Source of the DNA: Brachybacterium nesterenkovii
GTDB taxonomy: Bacteria; Actinomycetota; Actinomycetes; Actinomycetales; Dermabacteraceae
Length of the DNA stretch: 64,000 nucleotides
NCBI RefSeq assembly: GCF_900163655.1
Contig: NZ_FWFG01000068.1
Coordinates: forward strand, 1-64,000
Direction: 5' to 3'
This document shows, piece after piece, positions 41,741 to 49,503 of the stretch. A program made the position numbers and the translations under genes. Position 1 is the first letter of the stretch. The number at the start of each line of letters is the position of its first letter. The notes beneath the pieces were generated by a model. The model did not search any database, had not been told where the DNA came from, and worked only from the letters and a program-made list of their open reading frames with translations.

Positions 41741-43162
41741 CTACCGGCACGCGACCGCGAAGCCCCCGTCGGCGAAGGTCTCGGTGAACGTGCCCGGTGC
41801 CTGGCCGTAGTGCTCGTCGGCCCAGGCCGCCGTCGACGTCGGCGGGGCCGTGCCCCAGGAGAACGCGTACTGGTCGGTCAGCACGCACTGCGGGACGCGG
41901 CGGTTGGGGCCGTGGGTCCACTGGACGTCGTGGTCTGTCACCAGCGGCGACATCAGCGTGATGTCGGTGGCGACGGTCGCGCCGTCCGGCACGGCCTCCA
42001 TCGCGGCCCGCGCGGGCTCGGCGCGCCACGTCGGCTCCCAGCTGGCCGGCCGCACGAGATCGGCCAGCGGCATCGACCCGGCCAGCATCGCCGTCACGCC
42101 GAGGCTCGCGATGACCGCGACCGCCCGGTTCCAGGGACGCAGGCGCGGGGCGACGTCCAGCAGGGACGCGAGCGCGATCGGCATCAGCACGGCGTTGTAG
42201 TGCCAGTACCAGTCCCAGTAGAACTCGACGGTGCCGGTGAAGCGCCACGCGAGCGTGGGCAGCATGAGCGCCATGAGCGGGGAGCGCAGGCCGACGCAGC
42301 CCGCCAGCAGGATCAGCATCACCACCGTCTGCCACTTGTCGAGAGGGACGAAGACCTCCCACAGCGAGCCGAGGTTGTCGGTGTAGTCGTACTGCCCGGC
42401 CGTGTTCAGCAGCGGCAGGATCACGAACATCGACAGCACGAACCAGCCGCCGCCCCACAGGGCCAGCCCGATGCCCTCGAGCCGGTGCGCGCGGCCGCGC
42501 AGGGCGATGACAAGGCCGAGCATGAGCACCGTGAGGCCCAGGTCCTCCTTCACGAACACCAGCAGGCCACCCCAGATGCAGGCGGACAGCACCCTCCCGC
42601 GCAGCAGGCGCGTGAGCGACATCGCCAGGATCGGGACGCCGAAGGCGATCTCGTGGAACTGCACGTCCTGGGCGCTCTGCAGGCCGAAGGAGAAGGCGTA
42701 GGCGATGCCCGCGAGGGTGCCGGTCACGGTGCCCAGGCGCTCGATCGCAAGGCGGGCGAGGGGGATCGCGGAGACGCCGAACAGCGCGGCCTGGGTCCAC
42801 AGCAGGGCCAGGCCCGAGGGCCAGATCGCCCAGATCGGCCCCAGGAGCACGAGGATCGGGTGGAAGTGGTCTCCCAGCAGGTTCACGTCGTCGCCCTTGA
42901 TGGGGACGATCGGCGCCTCGAGCCGGGAGTACGCCTTCGCGAGCTCGGAGAAGATGCCCGGGTCCCAGCTGGGGGCCTGCAATGTGCGCCACTGCAGCGT
43001 CGACAGCGTCCCGTAGGCGGCGGTCGCGGCGACGGCGATCAGGACGGGGATGATCCAGGAGACGGCGCTGCGAGGGGTGCCGTCAGCGGTGTCGTCGCGG
43101 TCGGCGCGAGCGATGTCTGCTGCGGTGTCGTCGCGGGCGGCGACAGGGCGGGGCTCGGGCAC
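41741..43162 (-). CDS. DUF2079 family multi-TM membrane protein
   Basis: A 473-residue membrane protein with about 10 TM segments. The first loop carries SWDPGIFSELAKAYSRLEAPIVPIKGDDVNLLGDHFHPILVL, the DUF2079 signature in which a WDxGIF and DHF.P motif are conserved; the layout resembles GT-C type glycosyltransferases. Soluble C-terminal domain (residues about 385-473) has PDGATVATDITLMSPLVTDHDVQW. Biochemical function is not established. The start is GTG at 43162, with TAGGCT 6 nt before it. Convergent with the operon ending at 41727. Confidence 0.88.
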   Translation of the reverse strand: MPEPRPVAARDDTAADIARADRDDTADGTPRSAVSWIIPVLIAVAATAAYGTLSTLQWRTLQAPSWDPGIFSELAKAYSRLEAPIVPIKGDDVNLLGDHFHPILVLLGPIWAIWPSGLALLWTQAALFGVSAIPLARLAIERLGTVTGTLAGIAYAFSFGLQSAQDVQFHEIAFGVPILAMSLTRLLRGRVLSACIWGGLLVFVKEDLGLTVLMLGLVIALRGRAHRLEGIGLALWGGGWFVLSMFVILPLLNTAGQYDYTDNLGSLWEVFVPLDKWQTVVMLILLAGCVGLRSPLMALMLPTLAWRFTGTVEFYWDWYWHYNAVLMPIALASLLDVAPRLRPWNRAVAVIASLGVTAMLAGSMPLADLVRPASWEPTWRAEPARAAMEAVPDGATVATDITLMSPLVTDHDVQWTHGPNRRVPQCVLTDQYAFSWGTAPPTSTAAWADEHYGQAPGTFTETFADGGFAVACR

Positions 43163-43168
43163 CCGCCG

Positions 43169-43174
43169 AGCCTA
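43169..43174 (-). promoter_or_regulatory. Candidate leaderless -10 hexamer for the DUF2079 gene
   Basis: TAGGCT on the minus strand (fits TANNNT) ends 6 nt before the GTG at 43162. Confidence 0.5.
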
Positions 43175-43227
43175 TCGGGCCGGGGCGAGCCCGTGATCGT
43201 GCGCCCTTGCTCTCAGCTCTCGCGCTC

Positions 43228-44094
43228 TCAGTTCTCGCGACGGTCCGATGCGAGCGGCCAGCCGCGCGCCGCGAGCCGTGCGGCGACCCGCTCGAGCTCG
43301 TGCGGCGTCGCGCCGTCGTGGGTGACCTCGTCGATGAGGGCCTCGGCGGCGGATGCCGCGACCGGCTGCCCGTCGGCCTCGCGCTCGAGGCGCCGGGCGA
43401 TCTGCTCGGCCTCCTCGTCCGTGAGGCGGCGGCGCAGCAGGGCCATGATCGGCACCCGATCGGTCGCGGGCACGCCCTCGGGGAAGCCGACGTCGAACCA
43501 GTCGGAGATGCGCTGGACCAGCCCGGGAGCGGGGTTCTCCGCCGGGCCGGCGCCTGCTGCGCCAGCGGTGCCGGTGACGATTCCGTCTGCACCGTCGTCG
43601 CCGTCAGCGTCCGCTGTGCTCGATGCGGCCCCTGCGCGCGATGTGCCCACCGCGCTCGGTGCATCCGCCGCGGCCCCTGTGCTCGATGCATCTGGCGCGG
43701 CCACCGTGCTCGATGCATCCGGTACGGCCTCCGCGTCCTCGACGCTGCGGCCGAAGGCGCCCGCCGCGGCAGGGCTGCGCTCGCCGAGCCGCGGGGCGTC
43801 GGGGTCCCCGAGGGGCCAGCCTGCGGCGGCGAGGCGCGCGGCCACGTCGCGGACGTCGGACTGGTTGGGCGGCGCCTGCTTGACCTGCTCGATCGCCTGG
43901 TGGACGTCGCGCTCGTGGATCGGCCCGTCGGTGCTCTCGTCGATGAGCGTGGCGACGATCTCGTCGAGCTCCTCGTCGCTCAGCGTGCGCGCGAGCAGCG
44001 CGAGCAGGGGATAGAAGTCCTTGGGCGGGACCCCCTCGGGGTAGCCCTTATGGAGCCAGCCGAGGACCGGGGCCAGGGGATTGCTCGTCGGCAT
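43228..44094 (-). CDS. Protein with two DUF3349 domains
   Basis: A 288-residue protein with the same small helical domain at both ends. Copy 1 (residues 7-97): LGWLHKGYPEGVPPKDFYPLLALLARTLSDEELDEIVATL, ending VRDVAARLAAAGWPL. Copy 2 (about 198-283): ISDWFDVGFPEGVPATDRVPIMALLRRRLTDEEAEQIARRL, ending LERVAARLAARGWPL. This is DUF3349, usually a single-domain protein in mycobacteria, function unknown. The linker (residues 100-195) is Ala/Ser/Asp-rich with DASST(V/G)AA repeats. GAGG precedes the ATG at 44094 by 8-9 nt. Stands alone between DUF2079 and msrA on the same strand. Confidence 0.85.
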   Translation of the reverse strand: MPTSNPLAPVLGWLHKGYPEGVPPKDFYPLLALLARTLSDEELDEIVATLIDESTDGPIHERDVHQAIEQVKQAPPNQSDVRDVAARLAAAGWPLGDPDAPRLGERSPAAAGAFGRSVEDAEAVPDASSTVAAPDASSTGAAADAPSAVGTSRAGAASSTADADGDDGADGIVTGTAGAAGAGPAENPAPGLVQRISDWFDVGFPEGVPATDRVPIMALLRRRLTDEEAEQIARRLEREADGQPVAASAAEALIDEVTHDGATPHELERVAARLAARGWPLASDRREN

Positions 44095-44237
44095 GTCAGC
44101 GACCTCTCGAACGGGCGGGCAGGGGAAGGGTGGGGCGTCCAGGATGCCGCGCGCCCGTCGCATCATCGCGGCGGCGCGTCACCTGTTCACCGATTGTCCA
44201 CCCGGGGAGGGGCCGAAGGAGCCGGGCGAGGCGGACG

Positions 44238-44933
44238 TCACCCCATCGAGCACGCCACCCCGTTGAACCCGTGGTTGCAGTAGCCGCCCGGGTTCTTGGC
44301 GAGGTACTGCTGATGCTCGGCCTCCGCGGTGAAGTACCGGCCGCAGCCCGCTTCGGCCAGCGGCAGGAGCTCCGTCGTGATCGCGCCGCGACCGGCGCCG
44401 TCCAGCGCCTCCTGGTAGCGCCGGGCGCTCTCGCGGACGATATCGCCCTGCACGGGGCCGGTCCAGTAGACGGCAGAGCGGTACTCGGTGCCCACGTCGT
44501 TGCCCTGGCGCATCGCGGTCGTCGGATCATGCTGGGACCAGAACTGCTCCAGCAGCGCGCGCAGCGTCGCCTCCCCGCCGCGGTAGATCACCCGCACGGC
44601 CTCCGCGTGACCGGTCTGCGCGGAGAACACCTCCTCGTACGTGGGGTGGGGCGTCCAGCCGCCCGCGTAGCCCGCCGACGTCGTGTGCACGCCCGGCACC
44701 TGCCAGGCGATGCGCTCGATGCCCCAGAAGCAGCCCCCGGCCAGCACGATCTCCTCCGTGTCGGCGGGCCAGGGCATCGGGTCCGTCGGAGCGTCGGGGC
44801 CCAGCATGTCCGTGCCCAGCACGGCGTGCTCGCGCGCGAGGGGGTACGGGTAGGCGTCGCGCCCGGGCAGGGCGTCCTCGCGCGCGACCATCTCCTTCTT
44901 GTGCCCGTTGATCAGGTCCATGAGTTGCCACAT
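44238..44933 (-). CDS. msrA: Peptide methionine (S)-S-oxide reductase
   Basis: A 231-residue enzyme that reduces methionine-S-sulfoxide in oxidised proteins. The catalytic cysteine is Cys68 in LAGGCFWGIERIAWQVPGV. GYAGGWTPHPTYEEV, VIYRGGE, FWSQHDPTTAMRQGNDVGTEYRSAVYW and AEHQQYLAKNPGGYCNHGF are family marks. Resolving cysteines are likely those in GGYCNHG and GVACSMG at the C-terminus. The N-terminus is about 60 residues longer than the minimal form, as in the E. coli class. TACCGT ends 7 nt before the ATG at 44933. Confidence 0.93.
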   Translation of the reverse strand: MWQLMDLINGHKKEMVAREDALPGRDAYPYPLAREHAVLGTDMLGPDAPTDPMPWPADTEEIVLAGGCFWGIERIAWQVPGVHTTSAGYAGGWTPHPTYEEVFSAQTGHAEAVRVIYRGGEATLRALLEQFWSQHDPTTAMRQGNDVGTEYRSAVYWTGPVQGDIVRESARRYQEALDGAGRGAITTELLPLAEAGCGRYFTAEAEHQQYLAKNPGGYCNHGFNGVACSMG

Positions 44934-44940
44934 GGGCGTC

Positions 44941-44946
44941 ACGGTA
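44941..44946 (-). promoter_or_regulatory. Candidate leaderless -10 hexamer for msrA
   Basis: TACCGT on the minus strand (fits TANNNT) ends 7 nt before the ATG at 44933. No ribosome site is present. Confidence 0.45.
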
Positions 44947-45057
44947 GCGAGGGGGGCTGACAGTCGACGGGGCGGCGCTCGTGCGGTCGGCTCGTCGCTC
45001 GACCGGCGCGGGCGCTCGGCTCGACCGGCCTGTGCGCCGGGCCGACCCGTGACGCGA

Positions 45058-45501
45058 TCAGGCGCGTCGCCCGAACAGCCCCCGCAGTCCGCGACGCGGC
45101 ACGGCGATCGGCGCATCGGAGCCGGCCCCTGCAGCGCCCGCGGAGCCCTGTGTGCCCGTGGAGCACGTCGCGCCCGGAGCATCGGCCCCCGGCGTCGCGC
45201 GCTGCGCGGCCCGCTTCCGCGCGGCCTTCGCATCGACGGGCCGCTCGCCCACCTCGATGAGGAAGCTCATGCGGGCGCCCTCGCGGATCGGCTCGCCGAT
45301 CATCCGGCTGCCGTAGGCGACGGCCTCGTCGGGGATGTTGCGGAAGGACTGCGGGCAGTCGGTCGCGACCTCGAGCAGCGCACCGGGCTCGAGCGCGTCG
45401 ATCGCCTCGAGCGTGCGGATCACGGGGTACGGGCAGGACTCCCCGCACAGGTCGACCTCGAACTCGGGGGCGGGGCGGGCGGTGTCGTCGGTGGTGCTCA
45501 T
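45058..45501 (-). CDS. TusA-family sulfur carrier protein
   Basis: A 147-residue protein. The TusA domain (residues 14-87) has DLCGESCPYPVIRTLEAI with the CPxP sulfur-carrying Cys23, then ATDCPQSFRNIPDEA and GEPIREGARMSFLIEV. A 60-residue tail rich in Ala/Arg with an extra Cys follows (ATCSTGTQGS, RRGLRGLFGRRA). Its ATG overlaps the stop of the YeeE/YedE gene by 4 bp. Characterised YeeE-YeeD (TsuA-TsuB) pairs take up thiosulfate, with the TusA-like protein as intracellular acceptor; this is the favoured reading. A selenium role (YedE/YedF) is the alternative. Confidence 0.88.
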   Translation of the reverse strand: MSTTDDTARPAPEFEVDLCGESCPYPVIRTLEAIDALEPGALLEVATDCPQSFRNIPDEAVAYGSRMIGEPIREGARMSFLIEVGERPVDAKAARKRAAQRATPGADAPGATCSTGTQGSAGAAGAGSDAPIAVPRRGLRGLFGRRA

Positions 45502-46811
45502 CGTGCTCCTTCGATGCTGATCAGTCGTGCGCGTCGGCGAGTGCGGATCCCTCGCATGGCGAGGGACCAGGCGCCGAGCGCGGCCAGAGAGAGGGCGAGG
45601 GCGGGCCAGGGCCCGAACGTCGTCAGGAGGTCGATCTTGGGGGCGCCCGCGACGAGGGTGCGCTGGATGCCCCAGTGGTCCCAGCCGTAGGCCAGGACGG
45701 TCGCGCCGACGATGTTGCCGATGAACGCGAGCCACGCGGACGTCTGCCCCTCCGTCGCGCGGTACATCATCCCGGTCTCGCAGGCGCCCGCCATCACGAT
45801 GCCCAGGCCGAACAGGACGCCGCCGATCACGGTGTGCCAGCCGACGGGCTTGGTCAGCGGTGCGGTGCCGGTGACCTGCAGGACGATGAACGTCGCGACG
45901 GTCGCGACCACAAGGCCGAGCACGAGGGCGTCGGCCAGCTTGGTCTTGCCCGTGACCCACAGGTCGCGGAAGGCGGCGGTGAAGCAGATCTGCCCGCGCT
46001 GGATGAGCGCGCCGAACGCGGTGCCGAAGACGACGGCGACGGCGAGCATCGGGCGCCCCGTCAGCGCGTAGCCGACGGTCGCGGCGAGCAGCCCCAGGCC
46101 GATGATCGCCGCGGTCGCCCGGTGGCGGCGCAGGCGACGGGCCTTGGCCTCGGGCGTCATCGCCGTGCGGGCCACCGCGGGCCGGGGGATCGTCGGCCCC
46201 TGCCACCAGCGCAGGCGGATCAGCCGCACGCCCAGCCAGGTGCCGAGCGCGGTCATCGCCGTGAACACCCAGGCGTGCAGGGAGAACTGCGGGATGCCCG
46301 TGAACATCGCGGCGAGGTTGCAGCCGAAGGCCATGCGGGCGCCGAAGCCGGCGACGATGCCGCCCACGAACGCCTGGACCAGGCGCCGCCGCAGCTCGGG
46401 CACGCGCAGGCGGAAGTCGCCCGCGGCGAGGGCGGCGACGAGGGAGCCGCCGAGCATCGCCACGACGATCCAGCCGTCCGTGCGCGAGAGCGGGTCGCCC
46501 TCGAGGTGCACGACGTCCGCGAAGTACGCCCACTGCGGCACGGTCGGGTCGAACAGCTCGACCACGTGCCCGCCCAGGCGCGTGAACTCACCGGTCACGG
46601 CCCAGACCGTGCCGGTGATCGCGAAGTAGAGGGCGCTCAGGAGGCCGAGGGCCGCGAACACCGGGCCGGGCGGGAGGCCCACGCGCGAGCGGAACGGCGT
46701 GTCCGTGGAGACGTGGGTCGATGAGGCGGATGCGGCTGCGGTGGCCGCGGCGACGTCGGGCGCGGTCGCCACGGGCGCGGCTGCGGCGGTGCTGTCGGGT
46801 TCTGGGTGCAC
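45498..46811 (-). CDS. YeeE/YedE-family membrane transporter (probable thiosulfate uptake)
   Basis: A 437-residue membrane protein with about 11 TM segments. Conserved Cys/Gly loops line the family's pore: GARMAFGCNLAAMFTGI, RGQICFTAAFRDLW and AGACETGMMYRATEG. These three cysteines are those used for thiosulfate passage in TsuA. The N-terminal 45 residues are Ala/Thr-rich. The start is GTG at 46811, with GGAG 5 nt before it. It forms a two-gene operon with the TusA-like gene. The repeat-rich region 46812-47675 lies upstream. Confidence 0.9.
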   Translation of the reverse strand: MHPEPDSTAAAAPVATAPDVAAATAAASASSTHVSTDTPFRSRVGLPPGPVFAALGLLSALYFAITGTVWAVTGEFTRLGGHVVELFDPTVPQWAYFADVVHLEGDPLSRTDGWIVVAMLGGSLVAALAAGDFRLRVPELRRRLVQAFVGGIVAGFGARMAFGCNLAAMFTGIPQFSLHAWVFTAMTALGTWLGVRLIRLRWWQGPTIPRPAVARTAMTPEAKARRLRRHRATAAIIGLGLLAATVGYALTGRPMLAVAVVFGTAFGALIQRGQICFTAAFRDLWVTGKTKLADALVLGLVVATVATFIVLQVTGTAPLTKPVGWHTVIGGVLFGLGIVMAGACETGMMYRATEGQTSAWLAFIGNIVGATVLAYGWDHWGIQRTLVAGAPKIDLLTTFGPWPALALSLAALGAWSLAMRGIRTRRRARLISIEGAR

Positions 46812-47675
46812 GTCTGCTCCTGCTCGACCGGCGCATGAGGCGGGGTCGTTCGTGAGGAGGCGCCGGACGCTCAGTCTATTCGGACCGGGGCGTGCCGTCG
46901 GGGTCTGGTCGGTGCTCGGGAAGCGGGGCGGTGCTCGGGACACGAGGGGCGACGCTCGGGACACGGGGCGGCATCGGGGCGCAACGGCGGTGCTCGGGGC
47001 AGGGGTGCGGACCTCGGAATGCGGGACTCGCGGCGCTCGGGACACGGGAGTGGCGCTGGCGCCCGACGGCCCCTGCGTGCGGGTTGGTGCTCGGGGCACG
47101 GGTGCGGCGCTGGTACCCGACAGCCCCTGCATGTTCGCTGGCGCTCGGGACGCAGTGGTGGCCGCTGTCGCTGGTCATGCACTTCGCGCTCGCTGGCGCT
47201 GCGCTCGGCGTGTGCACTGCAAGTGCGTCAGGTGGTCGTCGCGTGACCGTTGCTCGCGTAGCCATCGCTCGCGTGGCCGTTGCTCGTGTGGCTGTTGCTC
47301 GCATGATCGTCGCGTGGCCATTGCGGGGATGCCGCGAGCGCCGAGGTCGATATATCCCTGGCTCCCTCGAGGGAAACCGGCGGCCTTTCCTCCACATTCC
47401 CAGTTTTCCACACCGGGAATGCCGAGCAGGAGATATGGAACCGGAGGGTGTGCGAGCGCAGTTACGCCGTCTGCCTGCGAGGATGCATGCAGCCGCATTC
47501 GCGCTGAGGGCCAGATGAAACCGCGAGGCAAAAGACATTCTGTGGAAAAGTCTGCAGTTCCGTCGCATGGGCTTCGTTCGTCAGTGGGGTCGAATACGGT
47601 CAATGCATTGCTGGACGGGAATGGCGGGCGCGGCAGGTGTGTCGGCGCAGGACACAGGAGAGGAGGTGCAGACCG
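46812..47675. other. 864-bp repeat-rich spacer without a supported gene
   Basis: ORFs of 60-326 codons cross this region on both strands, but none has a ribosome site, domain or normal codon use. The left part (46910-47180) is built of GGTGCTCGGGACACGGG-like units, seen about six times, and a GCGCTGG(C/T)RCCCGAC block seen twice. A 15-bp tandem array is at 47243-47302. The right part (47340-47640) is much richer in AT, with an inverted repeat CATTCCC (47395-47401) / GGGAATG (47415-47421), and probably holds the promoter of the HNH gene. Confidence 0.65.
47243..47302. repeat. 15-bp tandem repeat, 4 imperfect units
   Basis: Units GTGACCGTTGCTCGC, GTAGCCATCGCTCGC, GTGGCCGTTGCTCGT and GTGGCTGTTGCTCGC follow each other without spacers. 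Read on the minus strand, one frame would give a pentapeptide repeat of the SNGHA type. Confidence 0.9.
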
Positions 47676-49358
47676 ATGATGCTGATGAGGGGTTCAGGAG
47701 ACGGGGCGACCTCGTCCCTTCCAGGGGAGCTGGAGGACTCCGTGCCGGACACGGTGACCGGCCTGGTCGCCCGTGCCCTTGCGGCCGTGGAGGCCCTGTG
47801 CCGGTCGAATCTGCCGTGTCCCGGCCGTGAGCCCGATGCGCCGGGGCAGGCTGATAGCTGTGGTGCCGTCAGCGACGCCGACCGTGGTGCCGTCAGCGAC
47901 GCCGACCGGATCGACGCCATCGCCGCCCTCGAGCGGATGAAGGGCATGATCGCGGCGGCCCAGGCGCGCCTCGAGGTCGACTTCCGCGACTCCCAGATCG
48001 CCGCCCAGCGTGCGGCCGGCGTCCCCCGCGAGGACCTGGGCAGGGGAGTCGCTGATCAGATCGCGCTCGCCCGCCGTATGAGCCCCAAGACCGCCGCCGA
48101 TCAGCTGGCCCTGCGTCGCGTCGTCGTCGAGACGCTGCCGTGCACCTTCGCCCACCTGGCGGCCGGGCGGATCAGCGAATGGTCGGCGCATGAGGTCGCC
48201 AAGGCCGTGATCGTCCTCGACGACGAGGACCGCGCCCGGGTCGATACGGATATCGCCGACCGCCTGCCGGAGGTGACCGCGCAGCGCGCGGGGCGCCTCG
48301 CCCGGGCTCGCGCGAACGAGCTCGACCAGCTCGCGGCCCTGCGCCGCAATGAGCGAGCGAAATCGCAGCGGTGCGTCTCGGTGCGACCCGCGGCCGACGG
48401 GATGGTGCGTCTGTCCGCCCTGCTGCCCACGCGGGACGGCGTGGGCGTGTACGCGGCCCTGCACCGGGACGCGAAGGCGCTGCGCACCGCGGGTGATCCC
48501 CGCAGCATGGGTCAGATCATGGCGGATGCTCTCGTCGCGCGGGCCACCGGTCTCGAGAACCCTGAGCGCATCGGTGTCGAGGTGCAGCTGCTCATGACGG
48601 ATACGGCCCTGCTCGCCGGTGCCTCCGATGCCGCGAGCATCGACGGCTTCCCGATCCCCGCCGTCGTCGCGCGGCGCATCGCCCTGGGACGCGACACGGC
48701 CTGCGGTGACGGAAGCGACGGCAGTGTCCTCGGCGGTGTCGACGGCTCCGCTGCTCGCTGGATCCGCCGTCTCTACACCGACCCGGCGTCCGGACGGCTC
48801 ACGGGGGCCGAGCCGCGCCGACGGCTCTTCACCGGCGAGGTGCGGCGCTTCATCCGGCTCCGCGACCAGCACTGCCGGGGCCCGTTCTGCGATGCGCCCG
48901 TCCGGGACATCGACCACGTCCACCGTCACGCGGACGGCGGCGAGACGAGCGCGGAGAACGGGGCCGGTGTGTGCCAGCGGTGGAACCTGGCCGTCGAGAT
49001 GCCGGGCTGGAGCACCCGAACGATGCCCGAGCCGGTGCCTCCGGGACAGCCATCGGATGCCGCGGCGTCGCGGTCAGGACCCGACATAGCACCTGGTCAG
49101 GCCGATGATCAGGGTGCGCAGACTTCTGTCGGCGCGGGTGCGGAACCCGGCATCGACGACGCACGCCCGCCTGGCCCGCCTGGCACGCATGGCGTCCCGC
49201 CCATCCTCGTCGTCACCACCCCGACGGGCCACACCTACACGTCACGGGCGCCTGTCCTCCGGCGCCCGCACCCGATGCGCGGCGAACCGGACGGCGCCGA
49301 TGACGAGTCTGATGGGAACGCACGCAATGGGGACGGCACCGGAGCCGCGGGCATCTGA
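47676..49358 (+). CDS. DUF222/HNH endonuclease domain protein
   Basis: A 560-residue protein of a multicopy actinobacterial family. The helical DUF222 domain spans about residues 35-370 (RIDAIAALERMKGMIAAAQARLEVDF, LPCTFAHLAAGRISEWSAHEVAKAV, RSMGQIMADALVARATG). The HNH domain follows: FIRLRDQHCRGPFCDAPVRDIDHVHRHADGGETSAENGAGVCQRWN. Relatives usually have CxxCN at its end to complete the zinc site; here CQRWN has Trp for the second Cys. A 120-residue Pro/Asp-rich tail ends the protein. Relatives are tied to mobile or intron-like elements, but no element ends are seen here. AGGAGG lies 9 nt before the ATG at 47676. A 21-bp CGTCAGCGACGCCGACCG-type duplication occurs near residue 80. Confidence 0.85.
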   Translation: MMLMRGSGDGATSSLPGELEDSVPDTVTGLVARALAAVEALCRSNLPCPGREPDAPGQADSCGAVSDADRGAVSDADRIDAIAALERMKGMIAAAQARLEVDFRDSQIAAQRAAGVPREDLGRGVADQIALARRMSPKTAADQLALRRVVVETLPCTFAHLAAGRISEWSAHEVAKAVIVLDDEDRARVDTDIADRLPEVTAQRAGRLARARANELDQLAALRRNERAKSQRCVSVRPAADGMVRLSALLPTRDGVGVYAALHRDAKALRTAGDPRSMGQIMADALVARATGLENPERIGVEVQLLMTDTALLAGASDAASIDGFPIPAVVARRIALGRDTACGDGSDGSVLGGVDGSAARWIRRLYTDPASGRLTGAEPRRRLFTGEVRRFIRLRDQHCRGPFCDAPVRDIDHVHRHADGGETSAENGAGVCQRWNLAVEMPGWSTRTMPEPVPPGQPSDAAASRSGPDIAPGQADDQGAQTSVGAGAEPGIDDARPPGPPGTHGVPPILVVTTPTGHTYTSRAPVLRRPHPMRGEPDGADDESDGNARNGDGTGAAGI

Positions 49359-49503
49359 TCGGGGGAGTCCATCGCCGGTGGAGCTGGGCGCCTGAGGCTG
49401 CCTGCGACCGACGCGGCGAGCGCCCCACGCGGCGCGTGCCCGATACAGCGCGCATCCGATGCGGCCAGCACCCAGGGGAAGCGCGCCGAGCCCGCGATGC
49501 TCG

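Noticed and set aside
47243-47302. CRISPR array
   Set aside because: The 15-bp units follow each other directly with no spacers, and no cas genes are present.
46892-47518. A 208-codon open frame on the plus strand in the repeat region
   Set aside because: It translates the repeats, has no ribosome site or domain, and other frames are equally open.
47676-49358. Group II intron or insertion sequence carrying the HNH gene
   Set aside because: No reverse transcriptase, transposase, terminal inverted repeats or target duplication could be found around it.
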